Source: CAWKEY01 sp963848675
GTDB taxonomy: Bacteria > Pseudomonadota > Gammaproteobacteria > Methylococcales > Methylomonadaceae
Assembly: GCA_963848675.1 (NCBI GenBank)
Contig: CAWKEY010000038.1
Span: 33,904 to 97,903, forward strand
Direction of reading: 5' to 3'
Length of the DNA: 64,000 nucleotides
This document shows, piece by piece, positions 8,392 through 17,550 of the stretch. Position 1 is the first letter of the stretch. Each line of letters opens with the position of its first letter. The translations under genes were made by a program, and so were the position numbers. The notes below the pieces were generated by a model. The model was given only the letters and a program-made list of their open reading frames with translations, ran no database searches and had not been told where the DNA came from.

Positions 8392-11300
8392 TCAATGATG
8401 CAAATGCGCTGCCAGCCAGCGCTCGGCGACTTCCTCGGCAATGCCTTTGCGGCGGGAATAATCCTGCAATTGATCCCTGTCAATTTTCCCGACATTGAAA
8501 TACTGTGCTTCGGGATGAGAAAAATACCAGCCGCTGACCGCGGACGCCGGGTACATGGCATAGCTTTCAGTCAATTTAATGCTGGTATTCTCGGTTGCCT
8601 TGAGCAATTCAAACAGCTTGGCTTTCTCGGTATGATCGGGACAAGCGGGGTAACCCGGTGCCGGCCTGATACCCTGATAAGCCTCGTGAATTAAGTGCTC
8701 CCTGTCATGGGCTTCGTCTTGCGCATAGCCCCAGTAATTCTTTCTGACCGCCTCGTGCATGTATTCGGCAAACGCTTCTGCCAGTCTGTCAGCCAGCGCT
8801 TTCAGCATGATGGCGCTGTAATCATCATGGTCGCGCTCGAACTGCTCCAGCTTGGCTTCGATGCCAATACCGGTGGTGACCGCGAAGGCACCGATATAAT
8901 CGGCCTTGCCGCTGTCTACCGGCGCAATAAAATCAGACAAACAGTAGTTGGGGCGCCCGGGCGCTTTTACATTTTGCTGACGCAGGTGGTGCAAAATTTC
9001 CCGTTGCTGCGTCCGCGTTTCATCGGCATACACCAGCACATCATCGCCTTCGCTGTTGGCAGGAAAGAAACCGATAACGGCCCGCGCCGTGAGCCATTCT
9101 TCATTGATGATTTTGTTCAGCATGGTCTGGGCATCGTCAAACAGCTTGCGCGCTTCGACGCCCACGACTTTATCAGCCAATATTTTGGGGTAGCTTCCAG
9201 CCATTTCCCAGGTTTGAAAAAACGGCGTCCAGTCGATATACCAGACCAGGGTATCAAGCGGAAACCGGTCAATGACCTTTATGCCCAGGAATGAAGGCTT
9301 GACCGGCTCATAACGGCCCCAGTTAAATTTGTTGCGCCGGGCTTCATCCAGGGAATGTTGTTTGGTTTTGGCTTCGCGGCCTTTGTGCCTATCCCTGACT
9401 TCTTCATATTCTTGTCGTATTTTTCTAATGAAGTCCTCTTTCAGATCGGTACTCAGTAAATTGCTGGCGACACCGACACCTCGGGATGCATCGGTTACGT
9501 AAACTGTCGGGCCATGATAATTCGGCTCAATTTTCACTGCGGTATGCGCGCGCGAGGTCGTCGCGCCGCCTATCATCAAGGGAATTTCAAACCCTTGACG
9601 CTCCATCTCTTTGGCCATGTGCACCATTTCATCCAGAGACGGCGTAATCAGGCCGCTTAGGCCGATAATATCGACGTTTTCCAAGCGCGCGGTTTGTAAA
9701 ATCTTCTCTGCAGGCACCATGACGCCTAAATCAATCACCTCGTAGTTATTGCACTGCAGCACCACGCCGACGATATTTTTACCGATGTCATGCACATCAC
9801 CTTTCACTGTGGCCATCAGGATTTTGCCGTTGGTGCTGATTTCGCCAGCTTTGTCGGCCTCCATATAAGGCATTAAATAGGCGACGGCTTTTTTCATGAC
9901 CCGCGCCGATTTAACCACTTGCGGCAGGAACATTTTACCGGCGCCAAACAGGTCGCCGACCACGTTCATGCCATCCATTAAGGCGCCTTCAATCACATGC
10001 AGGGGCCTTTCGGCTTCAAGCCGGGCCTGTTCGGTATCTTCTTCGATATAATCGGCAATGCCTTTGACCAGGGCATGCTCCAGCCGCTTGCTGACCGGCC
10101 AGCTGCGCCATTCACCATCTTCCTGTTTTGCCGCCGTGCTGCCGTCGCCACGGTACTTTTCCGCCAGTTCCAGCAGTTTTTCCGTAGCGTCCGGACCGAG
10201 GTTTAAAACGACCGCTTCGACCGCATCCCGCAGCTCTTCGGGAATATCGTCGTAAATTCCCAATTGCCCGGCATTGACGATGCCCATGTCCATGCCGGCA
10301 TTGATGGCGTGGTATAAAAATACGGCGTGTATGGCTTCCCGGACCGGATCGTTGCCGCGAAAAGAAAACGACACGTTGGACACGCCCCCCGAAATCAAAG
10401 CATGAGGCAATGTGCGTTTGATTTCGCTGGCGGCTTCGATAAAATCCAGACCGTAATTATTGTGTTCGTCAATGCCGGTGGCAATCGCGAAAATATTGGG
10501 GTCAAAAATAATGTCTTCCGCCGGGAAGCCGATCTGTCCGGTAAGAATTTTATAGGCCCGCCGGCATATTTCGACTTTTCTGTCTTTGCTATCGGCCTGC
10601 CCTTGCTCATCAAATGCCATGACGATAGCCGCCGCCCCATAGCGGCGAATCAGTTTGGCATGATTGATAAACGCCTCTTCACCTTCTTTGATCGAGATGG
10701 AATTGACCACGCCTTTACCCTGAATGCATTTAAGGCCGGCTTCCAGAATCTCCCATTTCGATGAATCGAGCATGATGGGCACTTTGGCAATGTCCGGCTC
10801 GGACGCAATCAGGTTAAGAAACCGCACCATGGCTTCTTTTGACTCCAACATGCCTTCATCCATGTTGATGTCAATAATCTGGGCACCGTTCTCAACCTGC
10901 TGCTTGGCAATATCCAGCGCGGTTTCGAAATCACCCTGAACAATCAGACGTTTGAACAAGGCCGAACCGGTCACGTTAGTGCGCTCGCCGACATTCACAA
11001 ACAAAGAATCCGGGCCGATATTCATGGGCTCCAAGCCTGCTAGCCGGCATTGTTTCTCGATCTCCGGCAGCTTTCTGGGGCTATGCGGTTTGACGGCTTC
11101 GACGATGGCTTTGATATGCGCCGGCGAGGTGCCGCAGCAGCCGCCGATGATGTTGATATACCCGCTCTTGGCCCAGTCGGCCAACTCCTCCGCCATGGCT
11201 TCCGGAGACTCGTCATATTCACCAAATTCATTGGGCAAACCGGCATTCGGATGCGCGGACACATGAGTCTCGGAAAGTGTAGATAATTCGTCGATATACT

Positions 11301-12063
11301 GGCGCAGCTCTTTGGCGCCCAGGGCACAGTTAAAACCAAAGGAAATCGGTTCGATATGCCGTAATGAATTCCAGAAAGCGCCGACAGTCTGACCCGACAG
11401 CGTTCTACCGGAGGCGTCGGTAATCGTGCCGGAAATCATGACCGGCAATTTATAGCCGATTTTTTCAAAATAGCTGTCAACCGCAAAAATGGCGGCCTTG
11501 GCATTCAGCGTGTCGAATACGGTTTCAATCAGAATAATATCCGCACCGCCGTCTATAAGGCCTCGCGTTGCATCCGTATAAGCTTCCACCAGCTCATCGA
11601 AAGAAATGTTGCGAAATCCCGGATCATTGACATCGGGAGACATCGATGCTGTGCGGTTGGTTGGACCTAAAACCCCGGCGACAAACCTTGGTTTTTCCGG
11701 TGTTTTTTGGGTGTATTCATCGGCCGCCTGCCTGGCAAGCCGCGCCGATTCAACATTGATCTCATACGCCAGGGACTCCATCCGGTAATCGGCCATGGCG
11801 ATGCAGGTCGCGTTGAAGGTATTGGTTTCAACAATATCAGAGCCGACTTCCAAATAAGCGCTATGAATGGATTTGATGATGTCCGGCTGGGTTAATGACA
11901 GCAGATCGTTGTTGCCTTTAAGATCAACCTCCCATGCTGCAAAACGCTCGCCTCGATAATCTTTTTCTTCCAGCTTGTAGCCTTGGATCATCGTGCCCAT
12001 TGCGCCATCAAGAAACAAGATTCTTTGCGACAATAGCTGCTTTAATAATTCTATTTTGCTCAT
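8392..12063 (-). CDS. metH: Cobalamin-dependent methionine synthase
   Basis: A full-length 1223-residue MetH that transfers a methyl group from methyltetrahydrofolate via cobalamin to homocysteine. The modules are in the usual order. The homocysteine domain has the zinc ligands in IIGGCCGTSPAHI near residue 310. The pterin domain contains NVGERTNVTGSALF and IDINMDEGML. The cobalamin cap and Rossmann domain carry DVHDIGKNIVG, whose His is the lower axial cobalt ligand near residue 757. The AdoMet reactivation domain is at the C-terminus, with RPAPGYPACPDHTEK. No cobalamin riboswitch-like sequence fits in the 116 bases upstream, and the gene stands alone, divergent from a DUF2970 gene. Confidence 0.97.
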   Translation of the reverse strand: MSKIELLKQLLSQRILFLDGAMGTMIQGYKLEEKDYRGERFAAWEVDLKGNNDLLSLTQPDIIKSIHSAYLEVGSDIVETNTFNATCIAMADYRMESLAYEINVESARLARQAADEYTQKTPEKPRFVAGVLGPTNRTASMSPDVNDPGFRNISFDELVEAYTDATRGLIDGGADIILIETVFDTLNAKAAIFAVDSYFEKIGYKLPVMISGTITDASGRTLSGQTVGAFWNSLRHIEPISFGFNCALGAKELRQYIDELSTLSETHVSAHPNAGLPNEFGEYDESPEAMAEELADWAKSGYINIIGGCCGTSPAHIKAIVEAVKPHSPRKLPEIEKQCRLAGLEPMNIGPDSLFVNVGERTNVTGSALFKRLIVQGDFETALDIAKQQVENGAQIIDINMDEGMLESKEAMVRFLNLIASEPDIAKVPIMLDSSKWEILEAGLKCIQGKGVVNSISIKEGEEAFINHAKLIRRYGAAAIVMAFDEQGQADSKDRKVEICRRAYKILTGQIGFPAEDIIFDPNIFAIATGIDEHNNYGLDFIEAASEIKRTLPHALISGGVSNVSFSFRGNDPVREAIHAVFLYHAINAGMDMGIVNAGQLGIYDDIPEELRDAVEAVVLNLGPDATEKLLELAEKYRGDGSTAAKQEDGEWRSWPVSKRLEHALVKGIADYIEEDTEQARLEAERPLHVIEGALMDGMNVVGDLFGAGKMFLPQVVKSARVMKKAVAYLMPYMEADKAGEISTNGKILMATVKGDVHDIGKNIVGVVLQCNNYEVIDLGVMVPAEKILQTARLENVDIIGLSGLITPSLDEMVHMAKEMERQGFEIPLMIGGATTSRAHTAVKIEPNYHGPTVYVTDASRGVGVASNLLSTDLKEDFIRKIRQEYEEVRDRHKGREAKTKQHSLDEARRNKFNWGRYEPVKPSFLGIKVIDRFPLDTLVWYIDWTPFFQTWEMAGSYPKILADKVVGVEARKLFDDAQTMLNKIINEEWLTARAVIGFFPANSEGDDVLVYADETRTQQREILHHLRQQNVKAPGRPNYCLSDFIAPVDSGKADYIGAFAVTTGIGIEAKLEQFERDHDDYSAIMLKALADRLAEAFAEYMHEAVRKNYWGYAQDEAHDREHLIHEAYQGIRPAPGYPACPDHTEKAKLFELLKATENTSIKLTESYAMYPASAVSGWYFSHPEAQYFNVGKIDRDQLQDYSRRKGIAEEVAERWLAAHLHH

Positions 12064-12179
12064 TGAGACTGCCGGGGATTTGTCAATTTGGATGAAATAA
12101 AGCCGAGTGCCGGCTGAATATAATCATTGCTTAATAAGCAAGCAACCACTATGATTTTTTTTATTTATGGGAGACGGGC

Positions 12180-12371
12180 ATGTCAAAGCCAACGATTTTA
12201 CAAGTCATTAAAAGCGTTTTATCGGCCGCCATCGGCGTACAAAGCGAAGACAACAGGCTTAAAGACTTTGAACAAGGATCACTCATGCCTTATGTGATAG
12301 CCGGGGTGATATTCACAGTTCTGTTCATTACTGCGCTTATCTTCCTGGTATCCAGGGTGACAGCCGCATAA
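12180..12371 (+). CDS. DUF2970 small membrane protein
   Basis: A 63-residue protein with ILQVIKSVLSAAIGVQSEDN and KDFEQGS at the N-terminus, then one transmembrane helix (YVIAGVIFTVLFITALIFLV). This matches DUF2970, a short one-helix family of proteobacteria without known function. A strong ribosome site GGGAGA precedes the ATG. A hairpin terminator follows at about 85 bases, so it is probably a monocistronic unit divergent from metH. Confidence 0.85.
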   Translation: MSKPTILQVIKSVLSAAIGVQSEDNRLKDFEQGSLMPYVIAGVIFTVLFITALIFLVSRVTAA

Positions 12372-12453
12372 CGGTTCTGCTTAGGCAAGCAGCCTGCAAT
12401 AGACTATGAACCCTTGTTGACAAATGCTGGGTTTATTCATAGCCAGCGATAAA

Positions 12454-12487
12454 TAAAAAAAGCCCAAGCACGGCTTGAGCTTTTTTA
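12454..12487. terminator. Bidirectional rho-independent terminator
   Basis: The stem AGCCCAAGC / GCTTGAGCT with loop ACG is flanked by an A run on the left and a T run on the right. It separates the DUF2970 gene from the convergent minus-strand gene ending at 12505 and can serve both. Confidence 0.85.
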
Positions 12488-12504
12488 ATTGTTATTTTCC
12501 CGGC

Positions 12505-12927
12505 TTATTTTTCTGTGGTTTTAAAGCTTTGTTTGATGCCTTGAAACATTTCTTTGAGGCCGCCGAACAGATTTGCCATTGACAAAGTCTCTTTAGTGAC
12601 AAACTTGATCCGCACAAATGCCATCGCGAAAAAACTAACGATTGAAGGCGACAACTCTAAATAAAGTGACTTTAGTACTCCGGTAAAGCCCAGAAAATCG
12701 CCTTCATTTTTTCTATCCGCCCCCTGAAGTGATTCATAGGCAGTGCCGGTCTCGCTAGCTCTAAATGACTCCAATATATAAATATTGAGATTAACCAGCA
12801 ATAACTGCAGGCCGTAAAAGCCGACCGCCGCAATCGCAACCCACATTATTACGTTACTTACCTTGGCTTTCATGGCTGACTGATAAAACCAGAGAGCCAC
12901 GAGAATCATTACAATACCACCTATCAT
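12505..12927 (-). CDS. Hypothetical membrane protein
   Basis: A 140-residue protein with hydrophobic segments near residues 1-18 and 26-48 and a third near 93-106 (LSPSIVSFFAMAFVRIKF). It ends in a charged helix (FQGIKQSFKTTEK). A polar stretch (SETGTAYESLQGADRKNEGD) lies between helices two and three. I do not recognise a family. The gene follows a secreted protein gene by 21 bases, so the two are probably co-transcribed, and it ends at the shared terminator. Confidence 0.65.
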   Translation of the reverse strand: MIGGIVMILVALWFYQSAMKAKVSNVIMWVAIAAVGFYGLQLLLVNLNIYILESFRASETGTAYESLQGADRKNEGDFLGFTGVLKSLYLELSPSIVSFFAMAFVRIKFVTKETLSMANLFGGLKEMFQGIKQSFKTTEK

Positions 12928-12948
12928 AGCTATACCCTTTTTAATTAA

Positions 12949-13338
12949 TTATTTTTTTGTTAGAAAGAAATAAAGATATGTACACTTTAAGACCATTTTG
13001 GATCCGTCTTTTTCAACGACCTTGCATGATTCAAATTTTTCCCGTCCCGGCGTCGCCTGCTTCTTAATGACACCATCTGCCACAGAATACTTAAGCGCCA
13101 CCTTGAACTCACTGGTTCGTCCGACGGAGTCCGTTGATGTCGTTTGCAAAGTGCCGTCTTCCTTAAAATCCCATTCTACTGTCAGTGCTTTCTTCTCGCC
13201 ATCCAGCTTAGCCGCCTCAGCATACACATTCCATTTACCCAAAATTTCAGACTCATCTTTAAGTGCAATATCCGCCTGCGCCGAGAGTGCAAAGAAAATC
13301 GCCGCTAATGGCAAAATTTTAACGCGTTTTTTTATCAT
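12949..13338 (-). CDS. Secreted lipocalin-like hypothetical protein
   Basis: A 129-residue protein with a clear signal peptide (KKRVKILPLAAIFFALSAQA), so it is probably periplasmic. The mature part contains ILGKWNVYAEAA, VEWDFKEDGTLQTTS and ALKYSVADGVIKK. This alternating-strand pattern with GxW near the start resembles small lipocalin-like beta barrels, though the resemblance is by eye only. Two Cys (SCKVVE and LKCTY) could form a disulfide. It lies first in a two-gene unit with the membrane protein at 12505. Confidence 0.65.
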   Translation of the reverse strand: MIKKRVKILPLAAIFFALSAQADIALKDESEILGKWNVYAEAAKLDGEKKALTVEWDFKEDGTLQTTSTDSVGRTSEFKVALKYSVADGVIKKQATPGREKFESCKVVEKDGSKMVLKCTYLYFFLTKK

Positions 13339-13470
13339 TTCTTAAACCCTCAAGTTTCAGCTTATAATTTTTTATTTTAAAGCATAACACCCTCGCTATC
13401 GAGCTTTAATTTCAACAAAAAAATAGCTTGGCCTGCCCAACGGCTTTAGCCAACACCGGCAAATAAACCC

Positions 13471-13498
13471 TTGACTTTACCAGCCCCTAAAGTATCAT
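13471..13498 (+). promoter_or_regulatory. Sigma70-like promoter for the 43-residue protein
   Basis: TTGACT at 13471-13476 and TATCAT at 13493-13498 are spaced by 16 bases, about 60 bases upstream of the small ORF. This is one of the better promoter matches in the window. Confidence 0.5.
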
Positions 13499-13559
13499 AA
13501 TCTTTCCGTTTGCTAAGTATTTAGCATTTTTTAAAATCATAATTATAGGTAGGACACTC

Positions 13560-13691
13560 ATGGGAGCGATCTTAGATATCACTGAAATGTTAAAAGAACC
13601 AGCAGGCATGGTTGGTGCAGTTGTTATTATAGCCGCTGGTTATTTCCTCGTAAAATGGGTCTTCGCAGAACACCCAGATGACGAGAAATAA
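13560..13691 (+). CDS. 43-residue single-helix membrane protein
   Basis: ATG at 13560 to TAA at 13691 encodes 43 residues: a short amphipathic start (MGAILDITEMLKEPAG), one transmembrane helix (MVGAVVIIAAGYFLVKWVF) and an acidic tail (AEHPDDEK). An AGGTAGGA ribosome site lies 6-7 bases before the ATG, a good promoter lies upstream and a hairpin follows. Together these support a real monocistronic gene despite its size. I do not recognise it. One-helix proteins of this type are often accessory subunits of membrane complexes, but no partner is evident here. Confidence 0.65.
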   Translation: MGAILDITEMLKEPAGMVGAVVIIAAGYFLVKWVFAEHPDDEK

Positions 13692-13708
13692 GCTTTAATA
13701 GATTCTCG

Positions 13709-13752
13709 CTAAGACCGTTATCAACTCAAACAGAGCCCGATAACGGCCTTAG
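13709..13752 (+). terminator. Hairpin after the small membrane protein gene
   Basis: CTAAGACCGTTATC and GATAACGGCCTTAG form a 14-base stem with one mismatch around a 16-base loop, followed by TTTC. It is probably a terminator, although the T run is short. Confidence 0.55.
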
Positions 13753-13831
13753 TTTCATCCGAGCATTTCCCCACTAAATCCATTTATTTCTTTTATAATT
13801 TATACATTTCTTCGACCCTTCGAACCTTGAA

Positions 13832-15739
13832 ATGTATAAACATCTCTACTCAAAATTTTTTTCCCTTTATTCACGACAAGTCCCTGCTACAGGCATCGGC
13901 TTTTTCCGGCTTCTTTACGGACTGATTACTCTACAGGAAATTATTTTCCTGTTATATTTTAATCACCTGATCTTCGATCCTGTCCCCTACATCGATGTAG
14001 AGTTTCCGCTGATCCCCCTTTTTTTATGTATTTGGGGAATCATTGCGGCATTTGTAACTGTCGGCTATCGCTATCAATTTGCAGTTACCTGCAACTACAT
14101 ACTTTGGATCATCTTTGTTAACTTCACCCCCATGCAGCGTGATTTTGATGGCGGATTTGACAGCTTCATGATCGGCGCGGGATTCTTTCTGCTTTTGATG
14201 CCCGGTGACAAAGCCTTTTCCATAGACAACCTCAGATACAAACTCTGCACTCCTTTTGTTCATTATAAAGCCTACACAAAACCTACCGTCTCGATCTTAG
14301 CTTACTACCTGCCCATTCTGATTTGCCTTGGCTTTTTATATTTCGACTCTGCCGTGCATAAAATGTTTGCTCCGCACTGGCGCAACGGCCTGGGCTCCTG
14401 GTTGCCAGCAACGCAACCCTATTACGTATCAGCCCTTGACATGTCATGGCTGCTGAACAAAGAACTCCTGGTAAAAACCATCGGCTATACCATCCTGGTT
14501 TTTCAATTTAGCTTTCCGTTTCTTGTCTTTAAGCGCAATTTACGTGTTATTTATCTGTTAATCGGCATCGGCCTGCACCTTGGCATCACGCTTACATTAA
14601 ACATTTATCCCTTTGGCCTGGGGATGGTGATTTTTTATAGCCTTCTGGTTCCATTCAAGTGCTGGCGCTCGCTCGGCAATCTATTAACAGCAAAGCAACC
14701 GTCGCTGACCGTGTTTTTTGATCGCGACTGTCCTTTATGCAATCGAACCGTGCTTATTCTTAATCATTTTGACATTTTTAAATGCATTGACTTTAAAAAT
14801 GCTCAAGAAAACGCAGCTAACTATCCTGCTCTTGCCTCGTTAAAACAAGAAAGCTTGCTGGCCGACCTCTACGCTTTGGACAATAAAAACCGTCTCTACT
14901 CGGGAGTGGATACCTATATTCATATTTTTCTGCACATGCGCTATCTGATCCCTCCAGGATTAATGATGCGACTTCCGGGAATCTACCACTTCGCGTCGGC
15001 AAAATACCGCACGATTGCCGACACGCGCAGACGACTCAGTTGCACATCGGAATGCAGCAATGAAAGCATCAGACTGGAAAACAATACGCTTTATCACCGC
15101 ATTTTTGAGCGCTACGCAAATCAATACCCCAAAGTTTTTTGTGCAAAGCTGTCTAAAGTATTCATTTTGTTGTTACTCCTACAACTCAACAGTACTCTTC
15201 ATTACGGCCTGATTTATAGACTGAATATTGACGTCAAACAAAATCCCATTACCAACTCACTTGCCCAGGCTAGCAACTCACTGTTGATAATCTCGCAAGC
15301 CTTTTTGGGCATAGTACCCCACGCCCTATACCTGCACGATCATTTTGCCGGCTATGACCATATCTTGGCCATCACCTATATCGATGCGAATGGTATTGAA
15401 CGCTGGCTGCCGTTTGTTAATGAACAAGGCCGCTTGCTAGCTCCTAATTGGGGCCGTGTCCACTCGATGTGGGCCAATATTGCTGTCACACCCACCATAC
15501 ATAACACTAGACTGAAAAAATTCATCATGAAAGTGACCGCTTTCTGGGGACAAAAAATAGGCTTAAATTTAGAAAACACGCTTTTTCAGATAAAAATGAA
15601 AAAAAACAGCGCGCCATCTTATTGGGTTCATGATCTATTGCACAGCAATCTTGCCTCCCAATGGTCAACCATCGGGACTGCCAAATGGCACAATAACGAG
15701 ATTGCTATTAATCTGCCTGAAGATATAAACACGTTGTAG
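13832..15739 (+). CDS. HTTM domain protein fused to a DCC (DUF393) thiol-redox domain
   Basis: A 635-residue protein. Residues 1 to about 280 are a multi-span membrane domain of the HTTM type (related to vitamin K-dependent carboxylase), with GIGFFRLLYGLITLQEI, NFTPMQRDFDGG and FLYFDSAVHKMFAPHWRNG. Near residue 297 a soluble DCC1-like domain begins with TVFFDRDCPLCNRTV, carrying the DxxCxxC motif of DUF393 thiol oxidoreductase-like proteins. The C-terminal third has one more helix (VFILLLLLQLNSTLHYGLI) and a soluble part ending VHDLLHSNLASQW. HTTM next to DCC domains is known, but the substrate is not. It stands alone and is AT-richer than its neighbours. Confidence 0.8.
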   Translation: MYKHLYSKFFSLYSRQVPATGIGFFRLLYGLITLQEIIFLLYFNHLIFDPVPYIDVEFPLIPLFLCIWGIIAAFVTVGYRYQFAVTCNYILWIIFVNFTPMQRDFDGGFDSFMIGAGFFLLLMPGDKAFSIDNLRYKLCTPFVHYKAYTKPTVSILAYYLPILICLGFLYFDSAVHKMFAPHWRNGLGSWLPATQPYYVSALDMSWLLNKELLVKTIGYTILVFQFSFPFLVFKRNLRVIYLLIGIGLHLGITLTLNIYPFGLGMVIFYSLLVPFKCWRSLGNLLTAKQPSLTVFFDRDCPLCNRTVLILNHFDIFKCIDFKNAQENAANYPALASLKQESLLADLYALDNKNRLYSGVDTYIHIFLHMRYLIPPGLMMRLPGIYHFASAKYRTIADTRRRLSCTSECSNESIRLENNTLYHRIFERYANQYPKVFCAKLSKVFILLLLLQLNSTLHYGLIYRLNIDVKQNPITNSLAQASNSLLIISQAFLGIVPHALYLHDHFAGYDHILAITYIDANGIERWLPFVNEQGRLLAPNWGRVHSMWANIAVTPTIHNTRLKKFIMKVTAFWGQKIGLNLENTLFQIKMKKNSAPSYWVHDLLHSNLASQWSTIGTAKWHNNEIAINLPEDINTL

Positions 15740-15872
15740 AGAGAACCTTGCCAAACAAGAAAATTTTATTATTGCATCACCCATCCGGTCATGATATAAA
15801 ATAACGGTGCTTAAGCAAATTAGTGCACAATCTATAACAAAAAATATTTAAACCCTTTTGGAGGATTATATT

Positions 15873-15986
15873 ATGAAAAAAGTTTTATCACTTTTAGCTA
15901 TGGCTCTTATGATTGTTGGCTTAACAGGTTGCATCGACAACCCAGATGAGTCTAAACAAAAAGTTTCAAGCTCTATCTCTTTATAA
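15873..15986 (+). CDS. 37-residue small lipoprotein
   Basis: An ORF with a perfect GGAGGA ribosome site encodes MKKVLSLLAMALMIVG, then lipobox GLTGC, and only 17 mature residues rich in Ser, Lys and Asp. A strong terminator follows 20 bases after the stop. The layout is that of entericidin-like minimal lipoproteins, although the sequence is not clearly theirs. It is probably an abundant outer- or inner-membrane lipopeptide of unknown role. Confidence 0.65.
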   Translation: MKKVLSLLAMALMIVGLTGCIDNPDESKQKVSSSISL

Positions 15987-16006
15987 GCTTGTAACAAAAT
16001 GTAAGC

Positions 16007-16036
16007 CCAAAAAACCCAGCTTCGGCTGGGTTTTTT
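16007..16036 (+). terminator. Rho-independent terminator
   Basis: The stem AACCCAGC / GCTGGGTT closes on the stable loop TTCG and is followed by a T run. It ends the small lipoprotein transcript. Confidence 0.9.
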
Positions 16037-16474
16037 GTTTGCCTTCAAAGCACAAAAATAAACGTCCTCCAGCTGGTTTTCAGTTCCTGAAAGCTGTCTA
16101 ACTCCTAGAATAGAACATGTTCTGATCACCCGAAGCCGCTTGCGTCTTCTGCTTATTTGAGCATCGCTGTTAAGTTTCAAACAATCCACGCTTACTCATA
16201 TCCGGATGGTCTATTTTCCAAATTCCGGGCGGATTAATCCTTTCGCCTCATGGAAACCAAACCTTAGTGCAGTGATAACAAATTGCCCCAGGGGCGATAG
16301 CGCGTGCTTCGTCGCAACATCTTTCTATTTATGGTGCGCGTAAACACGCCTCGACTGTAAACATAGACACGAACCAAAACTCGGTTTTTTTATCGCCCAC
16401 CCCGCCCACTCAGACCGGAGGGGACGGGGTCGAAAAAGCGCCGAATTTTGATGTAAAAAACAGGAGAACCGAAA
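16037..16474. other. Intergenic stretch without recognised features
   Basis: About 440 bases between convergent units. No supported ORF, tRNA-like fold or repeat shared with other parts of the window was seen. A minus-strand frame at 15866-16189 covers the terminator and small lipoprotein gene and is not protein-like. Confidence 0.5.
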
Positions 16475-17443
16475 TTACTCTTGCAATTGCTGAATGCCGT
16501 CCAGATACCATTTGGGCTGGATGCTGATCTTCGGTTTAACAAAATGCCAGACTTCTCTGATCTGCTCGGCTTGACCGCTGGCATCTTCGCGCATAACAGC
16601 TTCAAAGAGCACAACCGCCTCCAGTTCCGAACCTATCTCTCTGACGTCCAGTAATTCCGCTTCCAGCTTGAGTATGTCGGTACGGTTTTCGGCATCCGAG
16701 GCCTTCAGTTGATCCTGAATTTCGGCGAAGACCTTATCCGTGCTCAAGCTTCTGATTTCGGCCAGATCACGCTCATCCCAGGCTTTTTGCAGATTTTTGT
16801 ACGCTATTTTTGCGCCGGCCAGAAAATCCTGCGGCTCAAAGCCCTTGGGGATAACCATTTCACTGAAATCGGCTTCTTGTTGAACATCCGGAGCAGCGGC
16901 ATCAGAAGCCAGGGTATTTTTTTGGTCTTTCTTGAACAAAATATCGGTATCAAAACCAGCGCTACTCGCTTGCGCCGGCTCCTGATAAGGCTTGTAAGAT
17001 GAAACACTGTCCTGATTATTATCATTCACCGTGCGCTGATAAGCTGGCCGCTGCGCTGCGCCCGCTTTGGCGGCAAACAATTTGTATAGCAGAAAGGCAA
17101 TGCCGCCCAAAACCAGAATATCCATGAAGTTAATGTTTTCAAACGCGCCACCAAAAAACATCGCCCCCAGCAAACCACCCAATGCCAGACCGCCCAGCAT
17201 ACCCATTAAACCGCCACGGCTGGCCATGCCCTGCTTGGCCGCCTGGTTTTGTTGTGTTGCCTGCTGCTGACTGGCAGATCGTGCCGGCGGCGCTGCCGAG
17301 CGTTTGTAAGGCTGGCTGAACGAGGATTTGCCGCCAAAGGAACTGCCGCCGCCAAAGCGCTTGGCCTCTGCATCTGAAATACTGCCCAAGGATAAGGACA
17401 GGCCAATTAATAAAGTAGCCATAATGCCGATAGTTTTATTCAT
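16475..17443 (-). CDS. Tim44-like domain membrane protein
   Basis: From ATG 17443 the protein has 322 residues. A signal/anchor sequence (MNKTIGIMATLLIGLSLSLG) is followed by a Gly/Ser/Gln-rich linker (KRFGGGSSFGGKSSFSQPYK) and a hydrophobic pair of helices (GGLMGMLGGLALGGLLGAMF and MDILVLGGIAFLLYKLF). The C-terminal Tim44-like domain spans about residues 190-320 (FLAGAKIAYKNLQKAWDERD and EIREVWHFVKPK). This architecture is common in beta- and gammaproteobacteria. The fold is shared with the mitochondrial import factor, and the bacterial role is unproven. The 11-residue upstream extension lacks a ribosome site and was dropped. Confidence 0.82.
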   Translation of the reverse strand: MNKTIGIMATLLIGLSLSLGSISDAEAKRFGGGSSFGGKSSFSQPYKRSAAPPARSASQQQATQQNQAAKQGMASRGGLMGMLGGLALGGLLGAMFFGGAFENINFMDILVLGGIAFLLYKLFAAKAGAAQRPAYQRTVNDNNQDSVSSYKPYQEPAQASSAGFDTDILFKKDQKNTLASDAAAPDVQQEADFSEMVIPKGFEPQDFLAGAKIAYKNLQKAWDERDLAEIRSLSTDKVFAEIQDQLKASDAENRTDILKLEAELLDVREIGSELEAVVLFEAVMREDASGQAEQIREVWHFVKPKISIQPKWYLDGIQQLQE

Positions 17444-17550
17444 AATACTCACAAGGTTAAACGCATTAAAATTCATATTTGATTAAGGTTGGGGCGGATA
17501 ATGCAGGTTTCAAGTTGTTAATTGCATTTTTATAGCATAGCATTATTCGT

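Noticed and set aside
12064..12179. Cobalamin or SAM riboswitch upstream of metH
   Set aside because: The space to the divergent gene is only 116 bases and lacks the conserved B12-box or SAM-type stems.
15866..16189. A 107-codon minus-strand frame opposite the small lipoprotein gene
   Set aside because: It crosses the terminator hairpin antisense and has no protein-like pattern.
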